From Lachnoanaerobaculum sp. OBRC5-5 (lineage in GTDB: Bacteria > Bacillota > Clostridia > Lachnospirales > Lachnospiraceae), in the NCBI RefSeq assembly GCF_000296385.1, contig NZ_JH815185.1, positions 1,550,391 through 1,614,390 of the forward strand: a stretch of 64,000 nucleotides of DNA, written 5' to 3'. A program made the position numbers and the translations under genes. This document shows positions 1 through 9,026 of this stretch, piece after piece. Under the pieces are notes generated by a model. That model searched no databases and had not been told where the DNA came from. It saw only the letters and a list, made by a program, of their open reading frames with translations. The stretch's first letter is position 1. Each line of letters begins with the position of its first letter.

Positions 1-3
1 ATA

Positions 4-1206
4 TTATTTTTTAGCCAGTCTGTAAGTATCTCTTGCTATAGCCAACTCCTCATTTGTAGGCATCAACATAATCTTAACCTTTGAGTCAGGTGTTGAAATC
101 ATAGTTCTCTTACCACGAACATTGTTTGCCTCTTCATCAACCTTTGCGCCGATGAATCCCAAAGCATTTCCTACTATCTGTCTTGTAATCTTATCATTCT
201 CTCCGACACCAGCAGTAAAGCAAAGAGCATCAACTCCACCCATAGCGGCTACATAAGCACCTACATACTTTATAATTCTGTATCTGAACGCCTCAAGTGC
301 AACTTTTGCAAGATTATTACCGTCAGCCTCAGCATTCTCTATATCTCTGAAGTCTGATGATACTCCGCCGCTCATTCCGAGAACACCTGATTTCTTGTTA
401 AGTATATCAAGCACCTCGTCTACGCTCTTGTTCTCTTTCTTGCAAATATACTGTACTATAGCAGGATCGATATCTCCCGATCTTGTACCCATGATAAGTC
501 CCTCAAGCGGTGTAAGACCCATTGATGAATCTATACACTTACCGCCGACAGATGCTGAGATTGAAGCACCGTTTCCAAGGTGACATACGATAACTCTTGC
601 TGTGTCTTTGTCAAGACCTGCAAACTTGATAGCCTCCTGTGATACATACATATGGCTTGTACCGTGGAATCCGTATCTTCTGATATGGTAGTTCTCATAG
701 TACTCGTTCGGAATGGCATACTTATATGCTTTCTCAGGCATGCTCATACCGAATGATGTATCAAATGCCGCTACATTAGGAACACCGGGCATAGCCTTTT
801 CTACAGCTTCAATACCCATAAGGTTTGCAGGATTGTGAAGCGGTGCAAGATCTGAATACTTCTCAATATCCTTCTTCACCTCATCTGTGATAACTACAGA
901 TTCAGGATATTTTACTCCACCCTGTACTACTCTGTGTCCGATAGCATAAATCTCGCTTGCATCCTTTATTACACCATGTTCCTTATCTGTAAGAGCTTCA
1001 AGTACCAAAGCAATAGCCTCTGTATGATTCTTTACATCCTTTTCAATCTTAAACTTCTCTCTTCCTTCAGGCTCATGTGTAAGTTTTGATCCGGGAATTG
1101 CGATTCTCTCAAACAATCCCTTTGCCAATACCTCTTCGTTTTCCATGTTTATAAGCTGATACTTTAATGATGAACTTCCGCAATTTATAACCAATACATT
1201 TTTCAT
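4..1206 (-). CDS. ackA: Acetate kinase
   Basis: Converts acetyl phosphate and ADP to acetate and ATP, the energy-yielding last step of acetate fermentation in the cytoplasm. The 400-residue length is normal for the family. The N-terminal phosphate-binding motif NCGSSSLKYQL and the RRYGFHGTSH segment with its catalytic-region histidines are intact, as is the glycine-rich ATP-binding stretch CHLGNGAS. It lies 22 bases downstream of pta on the same strand, so both are probably one transcript. The stop codon is three bases from the window edge, so any terminator is outside the view. Identification is secure. Confidence 0.97.
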   Translation of the reverse strand: MKNVLVINCGSSSLKYQLINMENEEVLAKGLFERIAIPGSKLTHEPEGREKFKIEKDVKNHTEAIALVLEALTDKEHGVIKDASEIYAIGHRVVQGGVKYPESVVITDEVKKDIEKYSDLAPLHNPANLMGIEAVEKAMPGVPNVAAFDTSFGMSMPEKAYKYAIPNEYYENYHIRRYGFHGTSHMYVSQEAIKFAGLDKDTARVIVCHLGNGASISASVGGKCIDSSMGLTPLEGLIMGTRSGDIDPAIVQYICKKENKSVDEVLDILNKKSGVLGMSGGVSSDFRDIENAEADGNNLAKVALEAFRYRIIKYVGAYVAAMGGVDALCFTAGVGENDKITRQIVGNALGFIGAKVDEEANNVRGKRTMISTPDSKVKIMLMPTNEELAIARDTYRLAKK

Positions 1207-1228
1207 AATGAACTACACCTCTTTTTTA

Positions 1229-2230
1229 TTATTTATCTTCACCTGCAGCTTGAATTGCTGTGATTGCCACTACGCCTACTATATCTTCATAAGAGCATCC
1301 TCTTGAAAGATCGTTTACAGGCTTTGCAATACCCTGACACATAGGTCCGTAAGCATTTGCCTTTGCAAGTCTTTGAACAAGCTTATATCCGATATTTGCC
1401 GCATCAAGATCAGGGAATACAAGTACATTAGCATGTCCTGCAACCTTTGAACCCGGTGCCTTGCTCTCTCCTACTTCAGGAACCAAAGCCGCATCAAGCT
1501 GAAGCTCTCCGTCAAGACAAAGATCAGGCGCAAGCTCTTTTGCGATTCTTGTAGCCTCAACAACCTTTGTTACATCGTCATGCTTTGCGCTGCCCTTTGA
1601 TGAATGGCTGAGCATTGCAACTCTAGGCTCCGCTCCTACAAGGAACTTAAAGCTCTCTGCTGATGAAAGTGCAATAGATGCAAGCTTTTCAGGATCCGGA
1701 TTTTGCTCTATAGAACAGTCTGCAAATACAAATACACCGTTCTCACCGAATTCGCAGTTTGGAACTTCCATTACAAAGAATCCTGAAACAAGCTTTGCAC
1801 CCGGCTTAGTCTTTATTATCTGTAATGCAGGTCTAAGTGTATTAGCTGTTGAATGACAGGCACCGCTTACAAGTCCGTCCGCATCTCCCGCCTTGAGCAT
1901 AAGACATCCGTAAGTAGTATAGTCGCTTAACATTTGCTTTCTTGCATCTTCATGAGTAAGTCCCTTTGACTTTCTAAGCTCTACGAAGAGATCCTCATAT
2001 TCTTTAGTTTTCTCATAAGTATTTGGATCGATTATTGTTGCTCCTGTGATATCACAACCCTTAGAATTCTCTTCTACTTCCTGTGGAGTACCTATTATTA
2101 TTAGGTCTGCCAAACCATCTTTCAGAATTACCTCGGCAGCCTGATAGATTCTCTTATCCATTGACTCAGGTAATATTATGGTTTTTTTACTTTCTTTTGC
2201 ACGTTTCTTTAGTTGATCCATCATTGACAT
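1229..2230 (-). CDS. pta: Phosphate acetyltransferase
   Basis: Transfers acetyl groups between acetyl-CoA and phosphate, feeding acetate kinase. The 333 residues match the short (single-domain, PTA_PTB) Firmicute form rather than the long enterobacterial one. Visible family features are the N-terminal ESMDKRIYQAA segment and the C-terminal GPMCQGIAKPVNDLSRG block that forms the active-site region. The start was set by an AAAGGG ribosome site about nine bases upstream; two further ATGs lie within the next three codons. It is the first gene of the pta-ackA unit, with a promoter candidate about 100 bases upstream. Confidence 0.97.
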   Translation of the reverse strand: MSMMDQLKKRAKESKKTIILPESMDKRIYQAAEVILKDGLADLIIIGTPQEVEENSKGCDITGATIIDPNTYEKTKEYEDLFVELRKSKGLTHEDARKQMLSDYTTYGCLMLKAGDADGLVSGACHSTANTLRPALQIIKTKPGAKLVSGFFVMEVPNCEFGENGVFVFADCSIEQNPDPEKLASIALSSAESFKFLVGAEPRVAMLSHSSKGSAKHDDVTKVVEATRIAKELAPDLCLDGELQLDAALVPEVGESKAPGSKVAGHANVLVFPDLDAANIGYKLVQRLAKANAYGPMCQGIAKPVNDLSRGCSYEDIVGVVAITAIQAAGEDK

Positions 2231-2325
2231 ATGACATATCCCTTTCCATTCTTACAGCATATAGCTAAATTTCTATCATGTGCTTGTTTGCACATAAAAA
2301 GCTCATAAGAGCTCATATATGTAAT

Positions 2326-2354
2326 AGTATAGTAAAAAGATAGCAACAATACAA
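2326..2354 (-). promoter_or_regulatory. Promoter candidate for pta-ackA
   Basis: On the minus strand TTGTAT (2349-2354) is followed after exactly 17 bases by TATACT (2326-2331), a good sigma-A arrangement. The untranslated leader of about 90 bases contains two small inverted repeats, AGCTC/GAGCT (2300-2313, followed by a T run) and ATGTGC/GCACAT (2278-2295). Their role is not evident. Confidence 0.5.
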
Positions 2355-2412
2355 GCACTATGACAGGTTAATAAAATAACAAAATGTCTAAAAATAAGTA
2401 CAATCTTTTTTC

Positions 2413-3063
2413 TTATTCATTATTCTCATCAATATATTTATCAAATATCATGTTAAACTGGCTTGCCTGAAACAGTGAAATCCCAGAACCCAGTACAAAA
2501 ATAAGCATTGACATCACTCCCGGCATCCTCATGATAAGGATATATACTGCGGCAAGTATCAAAACACTTCCTGCAAGTATTATTATTGTTCTTATAAGGT
2601 GTTTTACAGACATAAAAAGCGCCAGCTTAAATGTCTGCTTTATCGGATTGATAAATTTGGCCTGTATCGGGAATATGTATGTGAATATAAACAGCCAAAG
2701 TAAAATCAAAAAGCAGGTGATTGTAAATATAATCATTTTTATCACCGTATTTTCTATAGGTGAATAGAAGCTGAAAAATCTTATATCAAAAAAAAGAATT
2801 CCACCGACAAATGCCATTATCACCCATATAATTGTCGACTGCAAAAGATTGTCCTTAAAGCTGTGAAAGAACATCGAAAGTACTCCACCGCTGTCACGAT
2901 CTCTTGCTATCTTCATAGTACAGTAATACATTGCCGTAGTTGACGCTCCGAATGTCACTATAGGAATTGAACATAATACCCAAAGTAAATTCAGTATAAA
3001 CAGATCCCATATTCTTCCTACAAATCGCCATATAGGATTGTCATAATTAAAAAGTCCGCCCAT
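2413..3063 (-). CDS. YesL-like DUF624 membrane protein
   Basis: A 216-residue integral membrane protein with about five hydrophobic segments, starting with the typical DUF624 opening of a short amphipathic region (FNYDNPIWRFVGRIWDL) followed by a first transmembrane helix. DUF624/YesL proteins often sit beside oligosaccharide uptake and uronate or pectin catabolism genes; no biochemical role is established. Here it is divergent from the GntR-kduI-kduD unit and its upstream region carries two copies of the CTTGGATACAAG repeat, so it may be co-regulated with uronate use. Family assignment is by sequence feel and fairly confident; function is unknown. Confidence 0.8.
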   Translation of the reverse strand: MGGLFNYDNPIWRFVGRIWDLFILNLLWVLCSIPIVTFGASTTAMYYCTMKIARDRDSGGVLSMFFHSFKDNLLQSTIIWVIMAFVGGILFFDIRFFSFYSPIENTVIKMIIFTITCFLILLWLFIFTYIFPIQAKFINPIKQTFKLALFMSVKHLIRTIIILAGSVLILAAVYILIMRMPGVMSMLIFVLGSGISLFQASQFNMIFDKYIDENNE

Positions 3064-3100
3064 ATATTTCTCCCGGTCAAAATTATTTTATTTTTTCTTT

Positions 3101-3220
3101 CTTGGATACAAGTTGCTTTCAATCTTGGATACAAGTTTTCGGTTGACTTATTAAAACCCCTGTTATATCATGGTATTATAAGTCGATTAATCATAGCATA
3201 AAATATTACTTGCATACAAG
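3101..3220 (+). promoter_or_regulatory. GntR operator repeats and promoter for the kdu unit
   Basis: Three copies of the palindromic 12-mer CTTGnATACAAG lie at 3101-3112 and 3124-3135 (both CTTGGATACAAG) and 3209-3220 (CTTGCATACAAG). Between them is a plus-strand promoter, TTGACT (3143-3148), 17-base spacer, TATCAT (3166-3171). Two sites are therefore upstream of -35 and one downstream of the start of transcription, which is a layout suited to repression, possibly with looping. By position they are inferred to be operators of the adjacent GntR/FCD regulator. Confidence 0.65.
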
Positions 3221-3252
3221 ATTAATTTATATATGAAAGGGGGCGTGTAAGT

Positions 3253-3921
3253 ATTTCTACCACACAATATATATATTCTGAAATAGAAAACGACATATTG
3301 ATGCTTAAGTTTAAACCCGGGCAACTTGTAAGTGAAAACATCCTTCGCACCAGATACAATGTTTCAAGAACACCGATACGTTCTGCGCTTTCAAGGCTTG
3401 CAGGCGTGGGACTTGTCAATATAATACCAAAGAGCGGTTCAAGAGTATCCATGATCAATATGGAAATCGTCAAGCAGATTATATATGAGAGATTTGCCCT
3501 TGAGTGCATGGTTATGAAAGATTACATAGCTGTAGCAACAGAGGGAGATATCAAAAAACTTGAAATGACCGTAGCGCAACTGAATAACAGCTATAAAAAT
3601 GCCAAATACTTTAAACCTGACAAATTCAAAGAGATAGATTTGTCAATGCATGAATTATTGTATAAGAAAACCGGACATACCTATCTTTGGGAGCAGATAA
3701 GAAAATCTGAACCCAATTACACAAGATTTTGTATGCTGGATATGCTGGAATGTAAAAATTATGAGCAGGTAATACTTGAGCACAAACAAATCTATGAGGT
3801 AATCAAAAACAGAGATACCTCCAAGATAGAGGAGATAGTTAAAAAGCATCTTTACGGCGGCATTGATAGAATCAATGCAACTTTCAGTAATAAATTTGAT
3901 GAAATATTTATAGCATATTAA
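3253..3921 (+). CDS. GntR-family (FCD) transcriptional regulator
   Basis: A winged-helix regulator of the FadR/FCD type, probably controlling uronate catabolism through an aldonate- or uronate-like ligand. The recognition-helix region (LRTRYNVSRTPIRSALSRL) is typical GntR; the C-terminal part carries the all-helical FCD fold with a spaced His/Asp metal-ligand set. The start is a problem: the family's first helix (YSEIENDILML) is fully coded upstream of the first TTG/ATG (3298/3301), but the only codon correctly placed after the AAAGGGGG ribosome site (about 3235-3242) is ATT at 3253. I extend to this ATT as an inference; a TTG start at 3298 would remove half of the first helix. kduI follows 10 bases after the stop. 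Confidence 0.85.
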   Translation: MSTTQYIYSEIENDILMLKFKPGQLVSENILRTRYNVSRTPIRSALSRLAGVGLVNIIPKSGSRVSMINMEIVKQIIYERFALECMVMKDYIAVATEGDIKKLEMTVAQLNNSYKNAKYFKPDKFKEIDLSMHELLYKKTGHTYLWEQIRKSEPNYTRFCMLDMLECKNYEQVILEHKQIYEVIKNRDTSKIEEIVKKHLYGGIDRINATFSNKFDEIFIAY

Positions 3922-3931
3922 AGGAGGATTT

Positions 3932-4774
3932 ATGGACATTCGTTATTCAGCAAACCAAAGAGACTTTAAATTTTACACTACAGATGAGATAAGAGATGAA
4001 TTTCTTATTCAAGACCTTTACAGGGAAGACGAGGTAGTTGCCGTATATTCACATGTGGACAGAATGGTGACATTAGGATGTATGCCTGTAAATGAGACCG
4101 TTTCCATAGATAAGGGAATTGATGTGTGGTCAAACTTCGGTACAAAGTATTTCCTTGAAAGAAGGGAAATCGGTATTTTCAATATAGGAGGCAAGGGCGA
4201 AATCGTTGCGGATGATGAAGTCTTTACACTTGACTATAAAGATTGCCTCTACATTACAAAGGGCACAAAGAATGTTACATTCAGAAGTTTTGATAAGAGC
4301 AATCCTGCAAAGTTTTATATGGTAAGTGCTCCGGCACATATTTCATACAAAACCACTTTTATATCAATCAAAGATGCTGCAAAGAAACCTCTGGGTGACA
4401 ATAAGACTGCAAATAAGAGAGTTATAAACCAGTTTATACATCCTGATGTACTTCAGACTGCGCAGCTTTCCATGGGTATGACAGTTCTTGATGAAGGTAA
4501 TGTATGGAATACAATGCCTGCACATACTCATGAAAGAAGAATGGAAGTATATATGTACTTTGAAGTTCCAAAGGATAATGTTATCTTCCATCTTATGGGT
4601 GAGCCTAATGAAACAAGACATATTGTAATGCACAATGAAGAAGCGGTTATTTCACCTTCATGGAGTATACATTCTGCTGCAGGTACATCAAACTATACCT
4701 TTATCTGGGCAATGGGTGGTGAAAATCAGGCATTTGATGATATGGATGTTATAAAGAATGAGGATTTGAGATGA
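3932..4774 (+). CDS. kduI: 5-dehydro-4-deoxy-D-glucuronate isomerase
   Basis: Isomerises 5-keto-4-deoxyuronate to 3-deoxy-D-glycero-2,5-hexodiulosonate in the breakdown of unsaturated uronates from pectin or glycosaminoglycans. The 280-residue length and cupin-type zinc site are intact: HTHERRMEVYMYF supplies two His and a Glu, and the later SWSIHSAAG supplies the third His. A strong AAAGGAGG site precedes the ATG. It overlaps the start of kduD by four bases (ATGA), so the two are translationally coupled, and it shares the promoter of the upstream GntR gene. Confidence 0.96.
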   Translation: MDIRYSANQRDFKFYTTDEIRDEFLIQDLYREDEVVAVYSHVDRMVTLGCMPVNETVSIDKGIDVWSNFGTKYFLERREIGIFNIGGKGEIVADDEVFTLDYKDCLYITKGTKNVTFRSFDKSNPAKFYMVSAPAHISYKTTFISIKDAAKKPLGDNKTANKRVINQFIHPDVLQTAQLSMGMTVLDEGNVWNTMPAHTHERRMEVYMYFEVPKDNVIFHLMGEPNETRHIVMHNEEAVISPSWSIHSAAGTSNYTFIWAMGGENQAFDDMDVIKNEDLR

Positions 4775-5577
4775 TGGAAAATGTTTTAAACAGCTTCAGA
4801 CTTGACGGGAAAACAGCACTTGTTACCGGTGCATCTCATGGCATAGGCTTTGCAATGGCAAAGGCACTTTCCGACGCAGGTGCGAAGGTAATATTTAACA
4901 GCAGTTCAGAGGATGGACTAAAAAAAGGTCTTGAAGCATATAGAAGAGAAAATATTGATGCAAAAGGTTATGTATGTGATGTAACCAATGAGGACGATGT
5001 AAAAAAGATGGTAGCCGATATTGAAAAGAATATCGGTGAAATAGATATTTTGGTAAACAATGCAGGAATTATAAAAAGAATTCCAATGACCGATATGAGT
5101 GTGGATGAGTTTAATTCAGTTATAGATGTGGACCTTATAGCACCTTTTATTATGGCAAAGGCTGTTTTACCAAGTATGGTAAAGAGAAGAAGCGGTAAGA
5201 TCATAAATATCTGCTCCATGATGAGTGAGCTTGGAAGAGAAACTGTAAGTGCCTATGCTGCCGCAAAGGGCGGTTTAAAGATGCTCACAAAAAACATTGC
5301 TTCCGAATATGGACAGTACAATATTCAGTGCAACGGAATCGGTCCCGGATATATTGCAACCTCACAGACTGCACCTCTTCGTGAAAAGCAGCCTGACGGA
5401 AGCAAACATCCTTTTGATTCATTTATACTTGCAAAGACACCTGCAAACAGATGGGGAGACCCTACTGACCTTGCAGGCCCTGTAGTATTCCTCTCATCCC
5501 ACGCATCCGACTTTGTAAACGGACATATACTTTATGTAGACGGCGGAATACTTGCATATATAGGAAAACAACCTTAA
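4771..5577 (+). CDS. kduD: 2-dehydro-3-deoxy-D-gluconate 5-dehydrogenase
   Basis: NAD-dependent short-chain dehydrogenase that acts directly after KduI, reducing the diketo acid to 2-keto-3-deoxygluconate, which then goes to KDG kinase and aldolase (not in this window). Seen are the TGASHGIG nucleotide-binding motif, the NNAG motif, the catalytic Ser and YAAAK motif, and the VDGG tail typical of SDRs; 268 residues is slightly long for the family. KduD rather than a generic SDR is chosen because of the ATGA overlap with kduI and the closing VDGGILAYIG-type end. A terminator follows the stop. Confidence 0.93.
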   Translation: MMENVLNSFRLDGKTALVTGASHGIGFAMAKALSDAGAKVIFNSSSEDGLKKGLEAYRRENIDAKGYVCDVTNEDDVKKMVADIEKNIGEIDILVNNAGIIKRIPMTDMSVDEFNSVIDVDLIAPFIMAKAVLPSMVKRRSGKIINICSMMSELGRETVSAYAAAKGGLKMLTKNIASEYGQYNIQCNGIGPGYIATSQTAPLREKQPDGSKHPFDSFILAKTPANRWGDPTDLAGPVVFLSSHASDFVNGHILYVDGGILAYIGKQP

Positions 5578-5587
5578 AACATGGTGA

Positions 5588-5620
5588 GGGGCTGTCAATA
5601 CCGACAACCCCCTTATTATT
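5588..5620 (+). terminator. Rho-independent terminator after kduD
   Basis: GGGGCTGTC (5588-5596) pairs with GACAACCCC (5603-5611) with one mismatch, followed by a T-rich tail. It closes the GntR-kduI-kduD transcript. Confidence 0.75.
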
Positions 5621-5640
5621 TAAATTAATTATAGATTATA

Positions 5641-5916
5641 TTAAATAAAACCGGCATATTTTATAAGTATAATAATTTGTAACACTATACTTATAATCCC
5701 AATAATCATTCTTAAAATCAATGTATTTTTACTTAAATCTTTCCCTAAAATAATCGATTTTATTGAATCATACGCTACAGAAACAGAATACAATTCAAAT
5801 GCTAGCATGGTAATATTATCCCTCATATTTGATGTATCTACAAAAAATATAGCTATATTAAGAATAAAGATTATAACCCATAGTATACTTAATAATATAT
5901 TAGCTTCTCTTTTCAT
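5641..5916 (-). CDS. Small membrane protein of unknown function
   Basis: A 91-residue protein with three hydrophobic stretches, near residues 8-25, 33-50 and 65-88. A purine-rich AAGGGGG site lies about ten bases upstream of the ATG. It follows the ABC permease gene by 40 bases on the same strand and may be part of that exporter operon. No family recognised. It is a real gene by ribosome site, length and codon pattern, but function cannot be given. Confidence 0.6.
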   Translation of the reverse strand: MKREANILLSILWVIIFILNIAIFFVDTSNMRDNITMLAFELYSVSVAYDSIKSIILGKDLSKNTLILRMIIGIISIVLQIIILIKYAGFI

Positions 5917-5956
5917 GACATTAATACCCCCTTCACAAGATCAAATATAATATATA

Positions 5957-8152
5957 TTACTTCTTTATTATATCAGGAATATTACCCTTTTTAAATCCAT
6001 ACGAATTGTAGCCTCTGTAAGCCGAACTTTCTGAATTTCCGGCATTGATAATTGCCGCATAATTGCGATCCTCATTCAGATTTTCCTTATAAGGACTGTC
6101 ACAAATAACCAGTTTATCCAAAATATCTTCTATATCCTTTTTATCTGTAAAGGTCTTTGGCGTAGTCTCACTCGAATAAGACTCAACTTCTTCGATATTA
6201 TTATCTAAGTCAATATTTTCCCAATCATTATAAGACACATCTATACTTTCCACATATTCTGCAGGGAACTTATATATAACCTCTACATCCATCTCCTTTA
6301 ATAAAGACAAAGTCTCCTTAAACTCCGGATATATCGGATAAAAACCCACAGATTCGAGTGAACTTGCATATATATTCTCCCATTTTGAGTATGTAGCACT
6401 TGTACTGTCACTTGTATAATTAAATCCGGCATACTTTCTTAAAGCACCTTCCATAAAATTATCATTAAATCTTATGGATGCAAAAGGATAACTTTTTAAT
6501 TTTGTTTCATAATCAAGATTCATTAGCTCTTTTTTATAGGTTTCCACAAACTTTTTCTTCATCTCATCGTCATGAAACACTATATGAGTATCATTATCCA
6601 TTATACCGTTAAAGTCCACACTTACTATATTCTCAGGATTTTGTGAAAGTATAGGATAGTTGCTTTTTTTGTAGCTTTCATCAGCATAAACACTTGAAAG
6701 GCCCAAAGTACTTTGATCTAAATCCAAATAATAAACTCTGCCTACAGTTCTCCCGTTTTTAAGCTTATATGAAATCAAAACTCTATCAAAATCTCCCTGC
6801 GGTTCCAAATCATATTTTGCGGCTTCTATGCCCTGCCTGGCCAACTCCAGTACTGCATCTTTATTTTGGATGTCCATTTTCTTTATCTGATCGGCTTCTA
6901 TCTTACTGTCACTTGCATAATCCACATCAACAAATGATTCATCATAATATGCGTCCGAAATTTCAACTTTATTATAATACTGTTCAGAATTGCTTTCCAA
7001 AAGATCGGATATCACTGCTGTACTCTTTATCTGTGAAGCACTCGGAATATAGCTGTCATATCCGAATATATCAAACTGAAAAGCTGCCGTTATAAATATT
7101 GAAATTATTATAAGCACAAGTAATTCAATCTTTTTTGCAAAAATCTTTTTAAAGTCCTGATTGTATATGATTTCCATTACACAATGAGTGATAACACCGC
7201 TCACTATAAGTCCGAAAAGTCCCCAGCCGATGCTGTGATTCATTACTTCATATCCCAAAAGATACATAAGTATACTCATAAAGATAACCATCATAGCCTT
7301 TATAGGCAACTTTATCACATTAAAGCCGACACTTTTACCTGCCGCCTCTGAAGCCCTTTTCTTATATAGGAAAAGATTTATAAAAAGGAAGGCTATGCTT
7401 GCAAGTATTACTATTATAATTCTGGTAAGCCATTTAAGTTCAAATATATTAAACATCAGCATAAAGCTTGACATATTCGGCAGGACATTTTCAATAATAA
7501 ATCCCGATGTGTAGTAAGTATCAAAGAACGTACTTTGATATCCCTTAAGCACCAATGAAATTAAAGGAAAATAAAAGCTGAAAAATCCACAGGCCAATAT
7601 TCCTATAAGCATATTTCCTGTAAGCATTATTGAAAACACTGTCAAAAAATAGCTCAGTATAAATAATAATGTCCACTCCGCTATAGCCCATAATGCCGAT
7701 GTAATCACCATTATTTCACCTGTATTTGCAAGTACCAAAAGACTTGCCACAATTTCACAGATAATAAAAGGTATAACAACTATCAATATGCCGTTTATTA
7801 TCTTTATAAAATAGAGGACTTCTCTTTTTACAGGTAAACTGTGATATAAATCCACCTTCTTTTTGGAATACAGATATGCAAATCCTGACATTGCCATAAC
7901 CAGAGACAATACTATAAATATAATTCCAAAAAAAGGATTTGTAACATCTATATAGGAAATGAAGTTTAATGCCAAATCCTCTCTATAAGAGTATGAAGAG
8001 TATGCGCTACCTTCATATAAATTAAAGCTTATCATCATAGCGGTTGCCACGATAAGCGAAAAGAAAAATATAAGAATACTGATTGCCAGAGTCCAGACTC
8101 TTGTTTTAAAGTCCTCTTTCATCAATTTAAAAAATAAGCTTTTTGATGTCAT
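5957..8152 (-). CDS. ABC exporter permease of the YtrC/YtrD type
   Basis: A large membrane subunit (about 731 residues). The first 350 residues hold roughly seven to eight transmembrane helices of the ABC-2 kind, including an intracellular KKKVDLYHSLPVKRE segment that recurs in permeases of small bacitracin/acetoin-type exporters. The C-terminal half (about 370-731) is hydrophilic, rich in Asp, Tyr and Ser and likely extracellular. The reading frame is open up to 8173, but the ribosome site GGAGG sits after that point and nine bases before ATG 8152, so 8152 is chosen. It overlaps the ATPase gene by 26 bases. Substrate unknown. Confidence 0.85.
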   Translation of the reverse strand: MTSKSLFFKLMKEDFKTRVWTLAISILIFFFSLIVATAMMISFNLYEGSAYSSYSYREDLALNFISYIDVTNPFFGIIFIVLSLVMAMSGFAYLYSKKKVDLYHSLPVKREVLYFIKIINGILIVVIPFIICEIVASLLVLANTGEIMVITSALWAIAEWTLLFILSYFLTVFSIMLTGNMLIGILACGFFSFYFPLISLVLKGYQSTFFDTYYTSGFIIENVLPNMSSFMLMFNIFELKWLTRIIIVILASIAFLFINLFLYKKRASEAAGKSVGFNVIKLPIKAMMVIFMSILMYLLGYEVMNHSIGWGLFGLIVSGVITHCVMEIIYNQDFKKIFAKKIELLVLIIISIFITAAFQFDIFGYDSYIPSASQIKSTAVISDLLESNSEQYYNKVEISDAYYDESFVDVDYASDSKIEADQIKKMDIQNKDAVLELARQGIEAAKYDLEPQGDFDRVLISYKLKNGRTVGRVYYLDLDQSTLGLSSVYADESYKKSNYPILSQNPENIVSVDFNGIMDNDTHIVFHDDEMKKKFVETYKKELMNLDYETKLKSYPFASIRFNDNFMEGALRKYAGFNYTSDSTSATYSKWENIYASSLESVGFYPIYPEFKETLSLLKEMDVEVIYKFPAEYVESIDVSYNDWENIDLDNNIEEVESYSSETTPKTFTDKKDIEDILDKLVICDSPYKENLNEDRNYAAIINAGNSESSAYRGYNSYGFKKGNIPDIIKK

Positions 8153-9026
8153 ATCCATACACCTCCGTTTCACTTATAAATATCTCTTCAAGACTGAGTC
8201 CCATCATCTCATAAAATACAGGGGCAAAGGACTCCATCTTCTCTCTAATATCCTCTTCACTTCCCTTTATGGTAATTGTGTGCACTCTGCCGCTGTTTTT
8301 TACCTGCATAATATCAAGCTCTTTAAGTCTTTCCATATCGAAGTCTTTTTCAAATACACATTGCACCTTATGGATATTCAACTTCATATCGGAAACATCC
8401 TTTGATAAAAGTATTCCGCCCTTGTGCAAAAGTCCCACATGATCGCATATATCCTCAAGCTCTCTAAGGTTGTGTGAAGCTATTATAGGTGTAAGTCCTC
8501 TTTCATCCATCTCCTTTGCAAAAAGACTCTTTACCGCCTGCCTCATTACAGGATCAAGTCCGTCAAATGTCTCGTCGCAGAGCAGATATCTGGTGTTTGC
8601 AGCCACTCCTATTGCAATGCAGAGTTGCTTTTTCATACCCTTTGAAAAAGTATTTATCTTTCTGTTGATATCCAGATCAAGTGCCTTCAAAATATCTTGA
8701 CACTTCTTAACATCAAAGTCTCTGTAAACAGATGTATAAAACTTTATTATCTCTTTCGGTGTGGTATTTGAAAAGAAAAACTGGTCATCTGAAATATAGA
8801 AAAACTTTTCTTTTGCCATTATATTTTCAAATACATTTTCATCATCTATAAGTATCTCACCGCTGTCAGGTTTCAGTATTCCGGCAAGAGTCTTTAAAAA
8901 AGTACTCTTTCCCGCACCATTGGTACCTATAAGTCCGAACACATCTCCGTCTCTTATAATTGCATTGATATTGTCAAGCGCCTTTATATTGTCAAAACTC
9001 TTGCTTAAATTCTTTGCTTCTATCAT
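8127..9026 (-). CDS. ABC transporter ATP-binding protein
   Basis: Energises the adjacent exporter permease. Walker A is GTNGAGKS, the signature is FSKGMKKQL and Walker B is LLCDETFDGLDP, with the H-loop in IIASHNL. The Gly at the place of the usual Glu-Pro (DETFDGLDP) is within what YtrB-like ATPases show. 299 residues is standard for a drug- or antibiotic-type ABC exporter with a C-terminal extension. It overlaps the GntR gene by four bases upstream and the permease by 26 bases downstream, so the three genes are one translationally coupled unit. Confidence 0.93.
   Translation of the reverse strand: MIEAKNLSKSFDNIKALDNINAIIRDGDVFGLIGTNGAGKSTFLKTLAGILKPDSGEILIDDENVFENIMAKEKFFYISDDQFFFSNTTPKEIIKFYTSVYRDFDVKKCQDILKALDLDINRKINTFSKGMKKQLCIAIGVAANTRYLLCDETFDGLDPVMRQAVKSLFAKEMDERGLTPIIASHNLRELEDICDHVGLLHKGGILLSKDVSDMKLNIHKVQCVFEKDFDMERLKELDIMQVKNSGRVHTITIKGSEEDIREKMESFAPVFYEMMGLSLEEIFISETEVYGYDIKKLIF

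Noticed and set aside
3245-3250. GTG as the start codon of the GntR gene
   Set aside because: GTG at 3245 is followed directly by TAA and is in a different frame from the regulator.
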